A DNA stretch of 40,608 nucleotides from NCBI GenBank assembly GCA_010015655.1, contig ML976685.1:9858-50465 (forward strand), in the 5' to 3' direction. Below the pieces are notes generated by a model. That model did no database searches. It was not told the DNA's origin and saw nothing but the letters and a program-made list of their open reading frames with translations. Every line of letters begins with the position of its first letter. Within the stretch, counting starts at the first letter, position 1. Shown here piece after piece: positions 9,977-22,144 of the stretch. This DNA comes from Bimuria novae-zelandiae CBS 107.79. Taxonomy: Eukaryota; Ascomycota; Dothideomycetes; Pleosporales; Didymosphaeriaceae. The position numbers and the translations under genes were made by a program.

Positions 9977-11244
9977 CCCCGCCTCGCGTCATGTTGAGTC
10001 TCAACGGATCCTAACACTTAATCGCAAGATATTCTTTAGGTGTATTATAAGCTTTATAATTAATTAATTTAAATGCTATAGTAATACTATTATAGGTATT
10101 TAGTAAGTATTTAAATACTAGGATAACTTTATAACTTACGCTAAATTTACTAAACTTATCTTTATTTTTAAGCTACTATATAGTAAGTTTTAGTAGTTAG
10201 TAAGTACTTACTAATTAGCTATATTTAGCCTGTTAGAGCGCATTTATAAAGATATATTAGTTATATAAAGGCTTATTATAGCTTGCCTAGAGGCTATCCT
10301 GAGCGGCTTAATAGTAAATATAGTAGCTAATATAGAGATAAGGTAGATTACGGAGCTTAACTACACGCTTGATAGTAGCTTTATAATTATTTTAGTAAGT
10401 AACATTAGGCTTAATAGGTATCTTAATTTTATACTATAGCTTTACTAGCAGGCTATTATTAACGCAACGCTAGTAACTATTAAATAAATTATACTACTAT
10501 AGTATTTTAATACAGTTAATAATTATAAAAAGTACGCTTATTAGTCTTTTATAGCGCTAAGCCTTTATAAACGCTACCTCATTTATTACTACAGCTAAAA
10601 CGTTATTATAGCTCTCTTTATTGCGCCTAAATATTACTTATTACCTAACTAGATTAAGTATAGAATAATTATAATATAGGCGTACGTTGCTAGCATTTTA
10701 GTAATAAATTTTTACTAACTTGCCTATAGTAACGTTATTGGGAATAGCGTTATTAAGCATATAATAGCCTAGCCAGCTATCGCATACTCTAAACTACTAT
10801 AGGATTTACGCTATAACTTTACCTATCTTTTTACTAGTACAGTAATTTATAGGCTATATTAGTGCTAATAGGAGGTCTCACATAGTGCTAGAATTATTAG
10901 TAAAGTAAGCTATAATACTAAAGAAGCTATAATAGCCGCCTTAAGCTATTTAGCTATTTAAACTTATATAAATCTTACTAATAGCGTTAAATAAAGCTTT
11001 AGTAACCTATAACTATATAAAAGCGTAAACCTTTATTATAAATCTTAATATACTATTATATAATACCTATAACGTGTACGCTACCACTAAATTTATACAC
11101 TTAATTATTTACGTAAACTTTAGTATTTTAAACGTATGCAATAGGTAGTTATTATATATAGGCTATAATATAGTAGGTATTTAAAAGTCCTAAATATTAA
11201 AACTATTTATAGTATTAGCTATTACGCATGCTAACTACTACTTA

Positions 11245-11436
11245 TATCCGTCTACATGGTCCCTTGCATTCTATAAGGAGGCTAACGCACCTATACCCTT
11301 GCATAAGATATATTCTATAACAAAGCAAGGAATGTCTTTATGATTATATAGATGCTACCTCCTATAGAAGGAAAAGGCTAGACAAAAAATTAATAATTAA
11401 TTCTATCTTGTAAAGACTACCCTTAAATTTAATAAT
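11245..11436 (+). repeat. Degenerate copia 1-like LTR fragment
   Basis: Starts TATCCGTCTACATGGTCC and continues with AAGGAGGCTAACGCACCTA, clearly related to the start of the copia 1 LTR (TGTCCGATTACATGG, AAGGAGGCTGGCGCAC). It ends near AGACTACCCTTAAATT, matching AGATTACCCTTCTAAT of that LTR. No purine tract precedes it and no internal region follows, so it is a solo or truncated copy. I could not find its target duplication, and the right boundary is approximate. Confidence 0.65.
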
Positions 11437-12470
11437 TATTAAATTAAAGTGAGCTGGAGAGTAATGCCTGCCCTTAGGAAAATCAAGCTAAGAAGCTTAC
11501 TATATACCTAAGTGTCTTAAGTAAGCTCGCGGACCTTAGCGAGCTCACGTAAGGCTAGGCTAAGTCTTACATTTTTAACATACCCTCTAAGTAAATTATA
11601 ATAGTAACGAGCCTATGCGTAAGTAAGGCTCTAAAAAGCCTATATAAAATATTTTTTTTGTCTTTAAAATACCTATAATATTTTTATCTTATAAGAATTA
11701 TTTGCTTAAATAGAGCTTCGCTTCATATTAGAAGTAAGCTACTAGTATAATAAGTAAGTATACGCCTTTTATTTATAAAAATAATATTTTAATAACGCGT
11801 TTTAGGATAGTAACGGGAAAGTAAAAAATATAAACACTCACGCTAACTATAAGTAGTTTTTTTATTATACTAACTTATATAAAGGCTCCTTATAATTATT
11901 CTTCTATAAAGTATATTATTTAGGAAGAGGCGCTCTACGTAAAGTAAGTTACTAAAAAAAGGTTAGCATAAGGAAAAATAGCATATTAAAAATATTTGTA
12001 AAGATAAGTAGGCTATAACTAAGCATTATACGCTTAAAGCTACTCTTATTATGTTATTACCTTTTTTACTACTTTTAGCTAACGTTAAGCCTATTACTAT
12101 AGTTATTAGTTATAATTAGCCTATTAAAATTAAATTTTTATATGTATATATTAGGTGCTTACTAAGTATAAATATTAAAATATCTAATAGTAAGTGCGTA
12201 TATAATTTAGCTAGTAAAAGGCGCTATTAGCGCTATTAAAGTAGTACTTATAAGCCTATATAAGTTTAAGCTTCTAAGGTTTCATTTTAATAATAGGCTT
12301 ATGGAATAATAAGCTTAAAAAATTACGTAAGTACTACGTGTTATTTCTTAAAAATAAGAAGTAGTAGTCTTTATACGTAAGTATTATACCCTATAATATT
12401 TAAGCTCTAACTAACTAGCTTTTCAAAACGTAAGGCTTAGGGACATGCGTAGTATTATCCGTTAGTATTT
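11437..12470. other. AT-rich decayed DNA without recognisable gene
   Basis: Strongly AT-rich, with stops in all frames. A short less decayed patch at about 11460-11580 contains a hairpin (GCTCGC 11525-11530, GCGAGC 11539-11544, 8-nt loop). I see no domain, LTR pair or inverted termini that would name it. Confidence 0.5.
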
Positions 12471-12611
12471 TGTAACGTCGAAAAAGAGTATGAGTGTTAA
12501 GGCAATCGTTGTTTTAATTGAGAAGCTACTCTATAGAGCTATATAGTGTGAATCACGTGCACAGGGCGGCACGTACGCCGGTAGCTTAAGCTTCTATACT
12601 AAACCGTCACA
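12471..12611 (-). repeat. 3' LTR of copia 2 (141 bp)
   Basis: Bounded by TG...CA on both strands and next to a purine-rich tract at 12612-12625. It contains an ATCACGTGCAC motif. No second copy was seen in the window, so the boundaries rest on the termini and the tract alone. Confidence 0.6.
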
Positions 12612-12683
12612 CTCCCCCTCAGCTTTATATTAATTAAAAGGTGAAGCTAAAATCTTACTTAATTAGGTAACTAAATATATACA

Positions 12684-12716
12684 ATTATTATTATTATTAA
12701 CGCTGCCCTAGAGGCG

Positions 12717-12733
<17 letters not shown>
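12684..12733. repeat. Perfect 20-bp inverted repeat at the head of the TAA microsatellite
   Basis: Left arm 12684-12703 (five ATT units, then AACGC) is exactly complementary to right arm 12714-12733 (GCGTTAATAAT...), with a 10-nt loop TGCCCTAGAG. The right arm runs straight into the TAA array. Confidence 0.9.
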
Positions 12734-13055
<322 letters not shown>

Positions 13056-13080
13056 AATAAAGCTATTAAACAAACTCTTA

Positions 13081-14465
13081 ATATTTAGCTATTAAAAGGA
13101 CTTTAGTAAGCCTATTAGTAGCTATCTTATCTACAGGGACTTATTTAATAATAAAGTTACTAAGCCTCTACTTCTTATTAGATCTATATCTAATAAATAT
13201 TAACGTGTTAAATTTTTATATACAGTTAATTAATGTTCTTATTAATAATTCCTACTATCTATTAATTATTATAGTAGATCGTAGGTGTTATGCTTAAGTT
13301 AAATAAAATACTGTTAAAGAACCAAAGCTACTCTACTATTTATAAGCCAGTAAAAAATATTAAATGTAGCTCTAATTTAATAGTAAACTTAATAACTATA
13401 CGCTAGACTGTCGTCTGCTAATTAATAATTATCCTATAAAGAAAGAAGTAAAACCTTTATAAGCTTTAATGTACCTTTATATTATCTATATATAAAGCGT
13501 CTAACGCGCTAAAGAATAAAGGATCGCGATAGTTAGTATTATTATAAATAACCTCTATAATTAAGTTATTATAAAAACTTTTAATATCGTTGTGTTAAGT
13601 TGCAAGTAAGTACAGCCAGACACGTTATATAGCTATAATATATAACTATCCTAGATTAGTAAGATAATAAGTAAGAAAGACGTAGCTGCGAGTAACGTCG
13701 GGTTAGGTCTAGTAAGTAATATAGGCTAGGTGGCCTACAAGCGCCTAATATAGCTTTATACGTTAAATATTAGTCTCCTTAATTTACCTATTAAGAGAGT
13801 TAATATTAAGCACAAAGTTAGGCTTTTTATAACTTATTAGTTATATACCGTACTTCTTGCAAATCTTATTAATATATATATTTTAAATAAGCTAGATCTT
13901 CTTTTTCTAGTAATTATAGACAACTTAGACGCCTAGGAACTAGGCTAAATCTCTTATTACTTTAAGTCTAAATTAGTCCTTTAACTTATTCTTAAAGTCT
14001 TAATAAAGATAATCGTTCGTCGGATAATATACTATTATTATATTATTAATGTAAATAAATAGGATAAGCTAATTACTAATATATAAGCACAAAAAGCCTT
14101 TAATACGCTTAAGTCCTAGTAGCTTTACTATAGCTTAGAACGTATTATACTATAAAAGTAGTGCATTCTTTAGGCCGTAAAGGGTGCGAAGTACCTCTAG
14201 AAGACTACTCTCTACTTTCTTAAAAATACTAGGAGTCTTAGCGTATAGCTTTTAATTAAATATAGAGTTAAGGAAAGCGTTAGACACGTTATAATATTTT
14301 AGCTTTAAGCTAAAGTAGTTAATAATTATAATAATTATTTAAAAGGTGCAGGCCGCGAAAGTAGTAGCATAAGTATTATTAAACTACTCTTATAGGTCCC
14401 TGCGTGTAATAAGTTAAGTTTTATACTTATAGAGATTATTATGCTTATTAAACTTATATATAAAT
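13081..14465 (-). pseudogene. Copia 2 reverse transcriptase-RNase H, RIP-decayed
   Basis: Read right to left from 14465: IYKFNKHNNLYKYKT, then DLxExFNNTYATTFAACTF (Copia reads TYAPTLAARSFRAL here), NVSNAFLNS (DVTNAFLN), LRTLYGLKNA, LFIYINNIIIVYY (the YVDD motif as YINN) and FLGV. A more decayed RNase H part lies toward 13240-13440. Stops are TAA/TAG. The motif order proves the minus-strand copia assignment. Both catalytic Asp of YVDD read as Asn, so it is inactive. Confidence 0.85.
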
Positions 14466-14733
14466 TGTCCGTACGCAGCAGCGTTACGGTCGGAATACTA
14501 GTTATCGCGCGAGAAGGATGCGCGTGCACGTGCGCGAACAGCCGTGCGCGAACAGCCGTGCGCGAACATGTACATATTCTCCTTTTCGTCCGTACGACAA
14601 AAGAAGACAAGCAAGAACCAGATGTTGTTGCCTACCCCTACCATCCATACGCTGTGCACACCGTACACTACTTTTACTTTTACTACTTAAGTACTTATCT
14701 TATAAGTAGTTAGCTAAAAGAGCCTATTTAACA
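14466..14733 (+). repeat. 5' LTR of copia 3 (268 bp)
   Basis: Starts TGTCCGTACGCAGCAGCG and ends GCCTATTTAACA. It holds a 14-bp tandem unit GTGCGCGAACAGCC at 14530-14543 and 14544-14557, plus a partial copy to 14568. It is much less AT-rich than its surroundings. Confidence 0.9.
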
Positions 14734-17700
14734 CTAATTAGTAGTTAACTAGTAAGGTTAACTATAAATTAGTAAAAGTAATAATAAAGTACCTACGCCC
14801 TATAAAGTACTTTATTTTATTATTTATTCTTAGGGATAGTAGATTAATTCTTTATAACGTATAGTAAGCCTTACTACTATATAAAGTAAGAAGGAGATAG
14901 TGTAAGACGTATACTAATAATAAAGCTATATAATTTAGTAGCTAGATAATAGTAGTACTTACGCGATCTACTATAATAAGATCTTACTAGTAATTAATAG
15001 CTCTACGCGATAATAAGAAGAACTAAAAATAATTTTTATTATATAAATAACTTATAAAGGATACATAGATATTAGAGGTAATACTATAAAAGGAAACTAG
15101 CCTAGAGTACTAAAATAATAGAATTAATATATTAGAGGCTTTAATAAGCCTGCAACTCTAATTATACGTAAGCTATATAATTACTAATTTTTATATAATA
15201 GCTTAAAAGGGTGCTACCCTTCTTAGCTTATATATTAAGGATTTTAATAAATAAATATTATTAGACTTCTCTATATTTAGACGCGCATTTAAAAAAAAAC
15301 TTATATAAATACTAAAGAATAAAAGAATTACACTATAATTAGTTAGCAAAGGTACTTAAGCTTAGAAGCTATATAATATAGCTTAGGGGAAGGCGGAGAC
15401 AGTTGCTCGTACACAACCTCTATTACTATATAGGGTTCCGCACGAACGTATAAACAACACGCCACCACTAGAATAACCTCCTTAGCGGCCACAGCGAGCA
15501 CCTATAATTGCACCGTAATTAGAGCTACGATACCCCTCGTATAAACGACAAATGCTAGTTCGCACGCCTACCGCCGCACCATACCCGTATAGTACACCAC
15601 TAGTCAAGCCATACCTATTAGAACCACTTATAGGACAGTACCCACCTGCGCAACTTCCATCGCCCCATAACCTGTACAACCTCCCGCTATTAAGGGATAG
15701 CGCTAATAAACGGCTCCTAATAAATAAAATAATATAATTTTAAAAGGTATAAAAGAAGGAGAATAACTACTTAGGCTAGCTATATAATATACTAGTAAAT
15801 AAAGTAAAGATTTTTATTAATCTATGCTAGCGCTTAGATATTTAAGATACTTAGTACGTAGATATTATCTTAAATATTTTAATAGACTATATAAGTGCGT
15901 ACTACCTAAGTAGGATAAGCCCTAGCTACACATAAAAGTTATTATATAAAAACCTAAGTAATTATTTTAATACTAACGCTAATTATAGCTAGTACTAAAT
16001 AGACTAGATAATAATAACCTTTACACGATGTAAATAAGGAAACCTAAAAAAAAATTATATAAAGTCTTTAAAACTATAATTAATAAGCTTACTCTTATAT
16101 AGAAAGCTCTAGGCCTAGAATTTTAAAGTAAAATACTGCTATATACTACCGTTATATAAGCCTGCAAAAGGTAACTAAAGCTTAAATAAGCTATATTTTT
16201 AATCAAATCTTTATATAAAGCTCTATTTATTAACCTCCGCGTATTACTCTAAGTTACAATTAATAAATAGGCTAATGCATACCTACTTAATCTAGTTAAT
16301 TTATACTACATAAATTATAGATATAGATTAGCGTCCCGCATACAAGGATATACATAGCTAAGATTTATACTACGCGGAAGAGTTTTCTAAGGATTATATA
16401 AACTTAGGTTATCTTTACGATTAATATTAAGACCCTATATAGTAGTTAAGAAATACTTTATATATTATAAAGAAGAATACTAGTTATTTAACTACCCTTA
16501 AACTAACTTTACGCGTGCGACTTAATAATACATTACTATATATAAAGGGCTTTATAATAAAATACCTTTATATAAAGAGGTTACTACGTATATTTAGGGG
16601 TTTAAGAGGGGGTTAGAGCATAAAGAAGATAACCTGTACGAAAATAAACTACATATAAATAAGGAAAAAGGGGAAGAAGCTATCTACTACCTTACTACTA
16701 TTACATACCTCTACTATACGACGGGGGAGGATATATATAGTATTAAAACTAAGAGATATGCTAAATAGTTTATCCTTAAAACTAATACTATATAGCCTAC
16801 TAAGGAGAACTCTAGGATATAAGTGTAGCTAAGGTTTTAATAGTTAAAAAAGCATAACTGGAGGCATACGTATAAGAGAACCCTTATATAAACATTAACT
16901 AGATACTAAGCTAGGCTAATATTAGTTTTAGTAGCTAAGGCGTAAAAGGATTAATTAGTACTATATAAATTAATAATCTTCTTAGATTTATTACGTACTA
17001 TATTCTTAATACGCTAACACCTTTTCTCCTTTATTTTATAAATATAGATTAACTTAGTACGTATTTTAATAATGTCTTAAACGTTATTATACGTAAGAAT
17101 AGCACGACAGTCCCTATTATACGTAAATAGGGACACTCGTTCTTTAACGTTAGTAAGAAAAAAGCTATATTATTTTTTACTAAAACTAAACTTTACTACC
17201 TCTATTAAAGATTTAGACACCCCTGTATAAAATGGCTTTATAAGATACTTATAACAGCTAGGCACGATGCTAATACCTTTATACTAAAAGAAATTAAGAA
17301 ATTCTACTATATATACTAAATATACGACTAAGCACCGCGCTGGTTTAAGTTTTTTTTATTAAAAATAACTTATACTTTAACTATAAAGTTATTATTAATA
17401 TTGTACAAATTAGTAATAAGGACGTATTATATGTTATTAACGTAATAACTTCCTTTTAGATAACTACCTTCTTAAAATCTATATCTACACGTAATATATA
17501 AGAGGCCCTAAGCAAGTGCTAGATGAATATATACTAAAGACTACTAGACTATATTATATATAACTCTAATATAAACTTTGCTTTTAAAGATTTCTAAAAC
17601 CGTGCGAAGATTATAAAAGCTATATATAAGTAGATACTAGTTAAGGCATACTAAGTAATAAGGAAGATTAAACGCGCGTATGCTCTTCTTTATTATATAT

Positions 17701-20350
17701 TTAATATTTTTTAGGCTAAACTTAAAGACTATATAAATAATAAAGCTATCCTTTAAATAGCTATTAAAACCCTTAATAATATAGCTAGCCTAAATAGTTT
17801 TACACTAACATTGCTAGTTTTTAGTGCGTACCTAAGAATTAATCGAGATTTACCACTATCGCCTGACATCACCGTACGAACCCAGGCCGTACGAAAGGCG
17901 ATAAAAATGCTACAGAATAAATAAGCCAGGGTAGATATTAACTATGCGATTAACACACGGAATGGCCTAAGGTTATACGACGTCTTAAGCCTTCTACTTA
18001 GCTCTAAAATAATAATATAAAGAGAGAAGAAAGGATAGATTAGTCTATATAAAATTAAAGGTATTAAGGATAAAGATATTATTATTAAAGTAGAAAATAG
18101 TTCTATTAAACTCTGTTATACGCAAGCTAAACTATATTATTATATAAAAAAGAAGAGATTGCTAAACAGCCTTAAAAGCTTATAAATCTAGATGAACTAA
18201 AACTAGTATAAAGAGAATAGCCACCTACTAGGAAAAGAGAAAGGTTAAAGAAAAAAATATTATATAAAACACTATAATACTAGCATAAAATAACATTCCC
18301 TTAAGTAGTAATATTTAAGGTAGTAATATCCTTATATAAGAGGATAATTAAACTATATAAAAAAGTAATTAGTAGCGCTAGCCTATTAATAAGGATATTT
18401 AATAAGTGTTCCTTACTTAAAAAAAAGAAATAATTTTACACTAGCTCTAAAGCTGCGTGTAGATAGTATTATTACTACCTTAAAAGAATCCTTTACGAAA
18501 TCTAATTATATAAAGATAAATACCCTTATTATAAATAGCATATTTAAAGTTCTATTCTATAACTTATTTAAGCACTTAAGATAGATCTTTAACTTTCGCC
18601 TTATATAAGAAGTTAAGGGTAAAACTACTTAACTATATAAAAAGTCCTGCCTAGTTTTTACTAACTATTTAGATATAAAAAAGGGCAAGATACTTATATA
18701 ATTACCTATAATTTAAAGAATAAGCTAGTAATTAATTTTTACTATTAAAATAAGCCTTAGAGTATTATACAGGATATATTTTAAATTACGCGATATTACT
18801 TAGGTATATATTTAGTCTACTAATAAACTACTTTGCACGCTCTATACTAAACTACTAAAGAAAATGCGCTAGAGTTTCTTACCAAACACAATCTTTCGTA
18901 TTGTACTACCACGCTATAGTGCAGCAGAATCTAGCCTATACTAGTTTAAAATATACTATAACTACTATAAGGATAAGCTTCGCATGCATATCTTATTATA
19001 TAACTTATACCTATTAATTATAAATAAAGGGAAACACATCTTTAGGATTACTAGCCTATAGATAGATAATACCTTAAGCATCGTAATAAAGGATTTCGTA
19101 TAAAGAGAAGAGGAGAAACTAAAAAAGGCAAAGTTTTATATAAAATATAAAACTATCCTAGTACAAAAGTAGCCTATTAAGTTTAATAATAATAAAATTA
19201 ACCTTACGCATAACAAAATAATCCTTACTTAAAAAGGATAAGTAAGCTACCTTTATATAATTAATCTAGAAGATAAGGACGCTATATAATAATATATTAA
19301 GTAGCGTGTAAGAGGTGCATATATTATATATATATATTAACTAGAGGTAGTATTTTATTTATTTATTATTATATAAACTATAAATCCTTCGCACGACGAT
19401 ATTAAGGTACTTAACGTATAAATTTAATAGTAAATTAATAATAGTAAGCGCGGTCTTACTTTCGTACTATTATAGACTAATTATATAAAGCTATTTATCT
19501 TTATAGATAGCTTATTTACTAATAACAAAGACCTAAGCTTATAGCTTAGTTTCCTTATTATGCTAGGCACTAAGCACCGTATAGAGGTTAAATATAATAT
19601 TAAAATCCTTAGGAATATTATATACTAGAACTCTACTAGGTATAAAAGAGTAATAAGGAGTGTCCTTATAAGTACACTATACAGCATAGTTAGAGGTTTT
19701 AATAATACTATTACTCTTAGTACAACTTTTTAATAGATTATACGCACTCTTAACCTGCCTATAATTCTTATAATTATTTATATAAATTTAAAGTTACTAT
19801 ATAATTACCTAGTTAAGCTAGAGACTATTAATAAGAAAAGGTTTATAATTAATATTATATTGCGTAGGGAATTATACGAGAATAGAAAAATTATAGAGAT
19901 TTAATAAATTAATAGTAAAGATAACCTTGCTAACGCCTGTATAAAGAAAACTCTAAACTAGGCCCTTCAATTCTTAGTTTTAACTAACTATCTAGTAATT
20001 ACTATAGAAGCATTAGTAGACTATCTAAAGCCTACAGGAAAAGGCACTAACTAACTAAATTTTTATATAAAACTATTTCTTTCGCATATATATTTATTTA
20101 AGTTATTTATTTTAAGATTATCCTATTTAACTACTATACGAAAGAGAAAAGAGCTAGGGAATTATATAATAGGATTTATAAAGAGGGATACTAAAGAATA
20201 GAAAGTAAAGAGAGAGGGAAGACTATAGCATTACTAAGGCAAGTTATTTATAGGGGAATAGGTAGTACGTAATTAGAGGGACCTATATAGAAGAGAAGGA
20301 GGTAATTAGTATAAAAGGTAACTTTTTAAATAAAAATAGAAAGTTGCTAG
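14734..20350 (+). pseudogene. Copia 3 internal region (gag-pol), RIP-decayed
   Basis: The clearest domain is RNase H at about 19440-19720: RGLTFVLL, then LFIFIDSLFTNNKDLSL, LSFLIMLGTKH and RYKRVIRSVL, matching the fungal copia pattern (FVDGSFANNKDLSSQLGFLI ... CKRVTRSVLASE). NPSHDDIKVLN lies just upstream at about 19383. A Pro-rich stretch at 15552-15710 (PAQLPSP, IGQYPP) is probably Gag and is notably less decayed. The part between 15750 and 19300 is AT-rich with TAA/TAG stops; I could not place protease or integrase with confidence. It cannot be functional. Confidence 0.75.
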
Positions 20351-20590
20351 TGTCTGTACGTAGTAGCGTTACGGTCGGAATACTAGTTATCGCGCGAGAA
20401 GGATGCGCGTGCACGTGCGCGAACATGTACATATTCTCCTTTTCGTCCGTACGACAAAGGAAGACAAGCAAGAACCAGATGTTATTGCCCACCCCTACCA
20501 TCCGTACGCTGTGCACACCGTACACTACTCTTACTCTTGCTACTTAAGTGCTCATCCCATAAGTAGCTAGCTAAAAGAGCCAATTTAACA
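20351..20590 (+). repeat. 3' LTR of copia 3 (240 bp)
   Basis: Starts TGTCTGTACGTAGTAGCG and ends GCCAATTTAACA, with one copy of the GTGCGCGAACA motif. It is less decayed than the 5' copy near its right end. At 20588 it runs directly into gypsy integrase sequence. Confidence 0.9.
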
Positions 20591-21563
20591 AATTTACTAA
20601 ATACGTAGAATTACTACTATATTAGAAAATAACTATAGCTAAGAAACTTGCATTTCTTATCCTAGATTAACTTATATAATATTAAAGTATTCTAAATATA
20701 ATTATTAGCGATAGAGATTAGCTCTTTACCTTAAACTACTAAATAACGCTTATAGAACTTATTAAAGTAAAATAGAAGCTATTAATAGCCCACTATCCGT
20801 AGATCGATAGACAGACAGAACGTATAAATTAGATAATTATGTCTTACCTACGCATCTACTACAATGACTAAAAGAATAGCTAGATTTTCCTATTACTTAT
20901 GGCATAATTAGCATATAATAATAAAGTATTAGTGGCAATAGGACATACTCTATTCTATTTAAACCACAAAAGACACCTACATCTCTTAAATTAAATATTT
21001 TGTATAATAATTAGAATAGAAGAAGCTATTAATTTAGCAAATATTATAAAGAAGATACATAAATAACTCTAAGAGAATTTTAAGAAGGCTTATGTAAAAA
21101 GCGCCCTGACTACGGGCGACTCAGTCTATCCACAGTACTAAGGCGATCCCTTAGAGAGGGAAGAGAAGGGCTGCGGCGAGGGAAGTAGATAGGCGGAAGG
21201 CCCGGATAGCGCTGGTCTAGAGCGGACTAGGGCCGTCGAGGGCCCTCGACCTACGACTCGTGACAGCTTAATAGTAAAGTATTTCTTATACTTACTAAAA
21301 ATGAAAAATGGCACCTTAGCTAAAGACGAGGGATAAAGCATATTTACTTATAAGAAAACTTTAAACCTAGAAGAGGAAATATAAAAAGTAAAATTATATT
21401 AAAATTAGACTATTCTATATTTCTAAATAAACATTACTAATTAACTACTAATTAGAACTATCGCTAGATGCTAAAATACATATAGTATTTTATATTATAT
21501 AATCAGAACCTATAGACCCCAAAACACTAGTTAAGACTACCTTTTCCTATTAGCCTATGGAAG

Positions 21564-22014
21564 TGTTAAGGTCCCAAAGGGGTAGCTGGTCCCTAAGGGG
21601 CTAAGGTTGGTTCTCGGGCAGGAATACTATAGTAGGATAGGAGAGGGTTGTAGTGATAGCTTACGCTTGTCACTAGGGCGTTAGTATTAAAGGTGTGTAT
21701 AGCATAATTAAATTAACAAGGTTGCTTATTCAGATATAAACGATAGATTGATAAACAGGTTGAACACAAATGCCATAAAGGTATTCGTGCTGGGTTATAT
21801 ACATGGTTATTTCTGCCATCCCCCGTTTCCTACCATCCGACCTTGGGCAGGATGGTGTTACTATTTGGGATGTCGTTGCTATCCTATCCTTGGCGGGATG
21901 GTTCCTCTTAGCGGGATGGTAGATCACGTGACCTCGGTAGTGCAGTCCCACCTTGGGTTACCCCGCTGTGCTCACCGTTGGTTGTTCTTTGTTGCGATTG
22001 TTCAGATCTCAACA
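21564..22014 (-). repeat. 3' LTR of gypsy 2 (451 bp)
   Basis: Plus-strand ends TGTTAAGGTCCC and CAGATCTCAACA. It contains TCACGTGA at 21924-21931 and several GGGATGG motifs. It aligns without gaps to the copy at 28204. Confidence 0.96.
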
Positions 22015-22031
22015 TCACCTCCCCTCCTTCC
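22015..22031 (-). promoter_or_regulatory. Polypurine tract of gypsy 2
   Basis: On the minus strand GGAAGGAGGGGAGGTGA directly precedes the 3' LTR terminus TGTTGAG. This is the position of plus-strand primer formation in LTR elements and fixes the element's polarity. Confidence 0.85.
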
Positions 22032-22088
22032 AGATATCGTCCCGATATCCCTGCGCCGTGCCCTGTGGCTGCATAAGCGGCCGGCGAG

Positions 22089-22096
22089 TATAAATA
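22089..22096 (+). promoter_or_regulatory. TATA box of the gypsy 2 antisense gene
   Basis: TATAAATA on the plus strand, 49 bp before ATG 22145, followed by pyrimidine-rich DNA (GGTTCTCTCGTCGTGTTCC). The spacing suits a fungal promoter with a short leader and suggests that the antisense frame is transcribed independently of the LTR. Confidence 0.55.
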
Positions 22097-22144
22097 CCGT
22101 AGGTTCTCTCGTCGTGTTCCTGAAACTTAATTACCTCCCTAACC

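Larger units (their letters stand above)
4020..10016 (-). mobile_element. Solo LTR of a Ty3/gypsy-type element, interrupted by copia element 1
   Basis: Visible parts are 4020-4455 and 9982-10016, together 471 bp, starting TGTTAAGATCC and ending GGATCCTAACA (imperfect inverted termini). A 5-bp target duplication CTTAA flanks it at 4015-4019 and 10017-10021. About 200 bp of the left part is nearly identical to the LTRs at 21564 and 28204, but the right half differs. No internal gag-pol DNA belongs to it, so it is a solo LTR left by LTR-LTR recombination. Orientation is inferred from the related complete element. Near its end lies the palindrome GTTGAGTCTCAAC (9993-10005). Confidence 0.88.
3193..11239 (+). 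pseudogene. Unidentified, about 680-codon RIP-decayed frame, split by a retroelement insertion
   Basis: Starting at ATG 3193, one frame can be followed to 4019. If the solo LTR with its nested copia and one copy of the CTTAA duplication are removed, the same frame resumes at 10022 and runs to about 11239. All stops I met on the right side are TAA or TAG, which is what CAA/CAG (and TGG) codons become under C-to-T decay, and I saw no frameshift. The decayed product is rich in Ile, Leu, Tyr and Asn, with short less altered stretches such as LEAILSGL, EVSHSARIISKVSYN and FTSTVIYRLYQ. I recognise no domain. It could be a DNA-transposon protein or another repeat-borne gene. Its high RIP load implies it was repeated in the genome. 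Confidence 0.5.
14466..20590 (+). mobile_element. Copia 3: Ty1/copia element with LTRs, no matching target duplication
   Basis: LTRs at 14466-14733 (268 bp) and 20351-20590 (240 bp) share TGTC...AACA termini and are nearly identical apart from transitions and two extra 14-bp units in the left copy. Internal DNA of 5.6 kb ends with a copia RNase H on the plus strand, so left is 5'. The flanks disagree: TAAAT on the left, AATTT on the right, and the left flank is copia 2 while the right flank is gypsy integrase. The element is therefore probably a recombination or rearrangement product. Confidence 0.8.

Noticed and set aside
14466..20590. The two similar 240-268 bp segments as independent MITEs
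   Set aside because: They have TG...CA ends without inverted repeats, lie in direct orientation, and flank a plus-strand copia RNase H, so LTRs explain them better.
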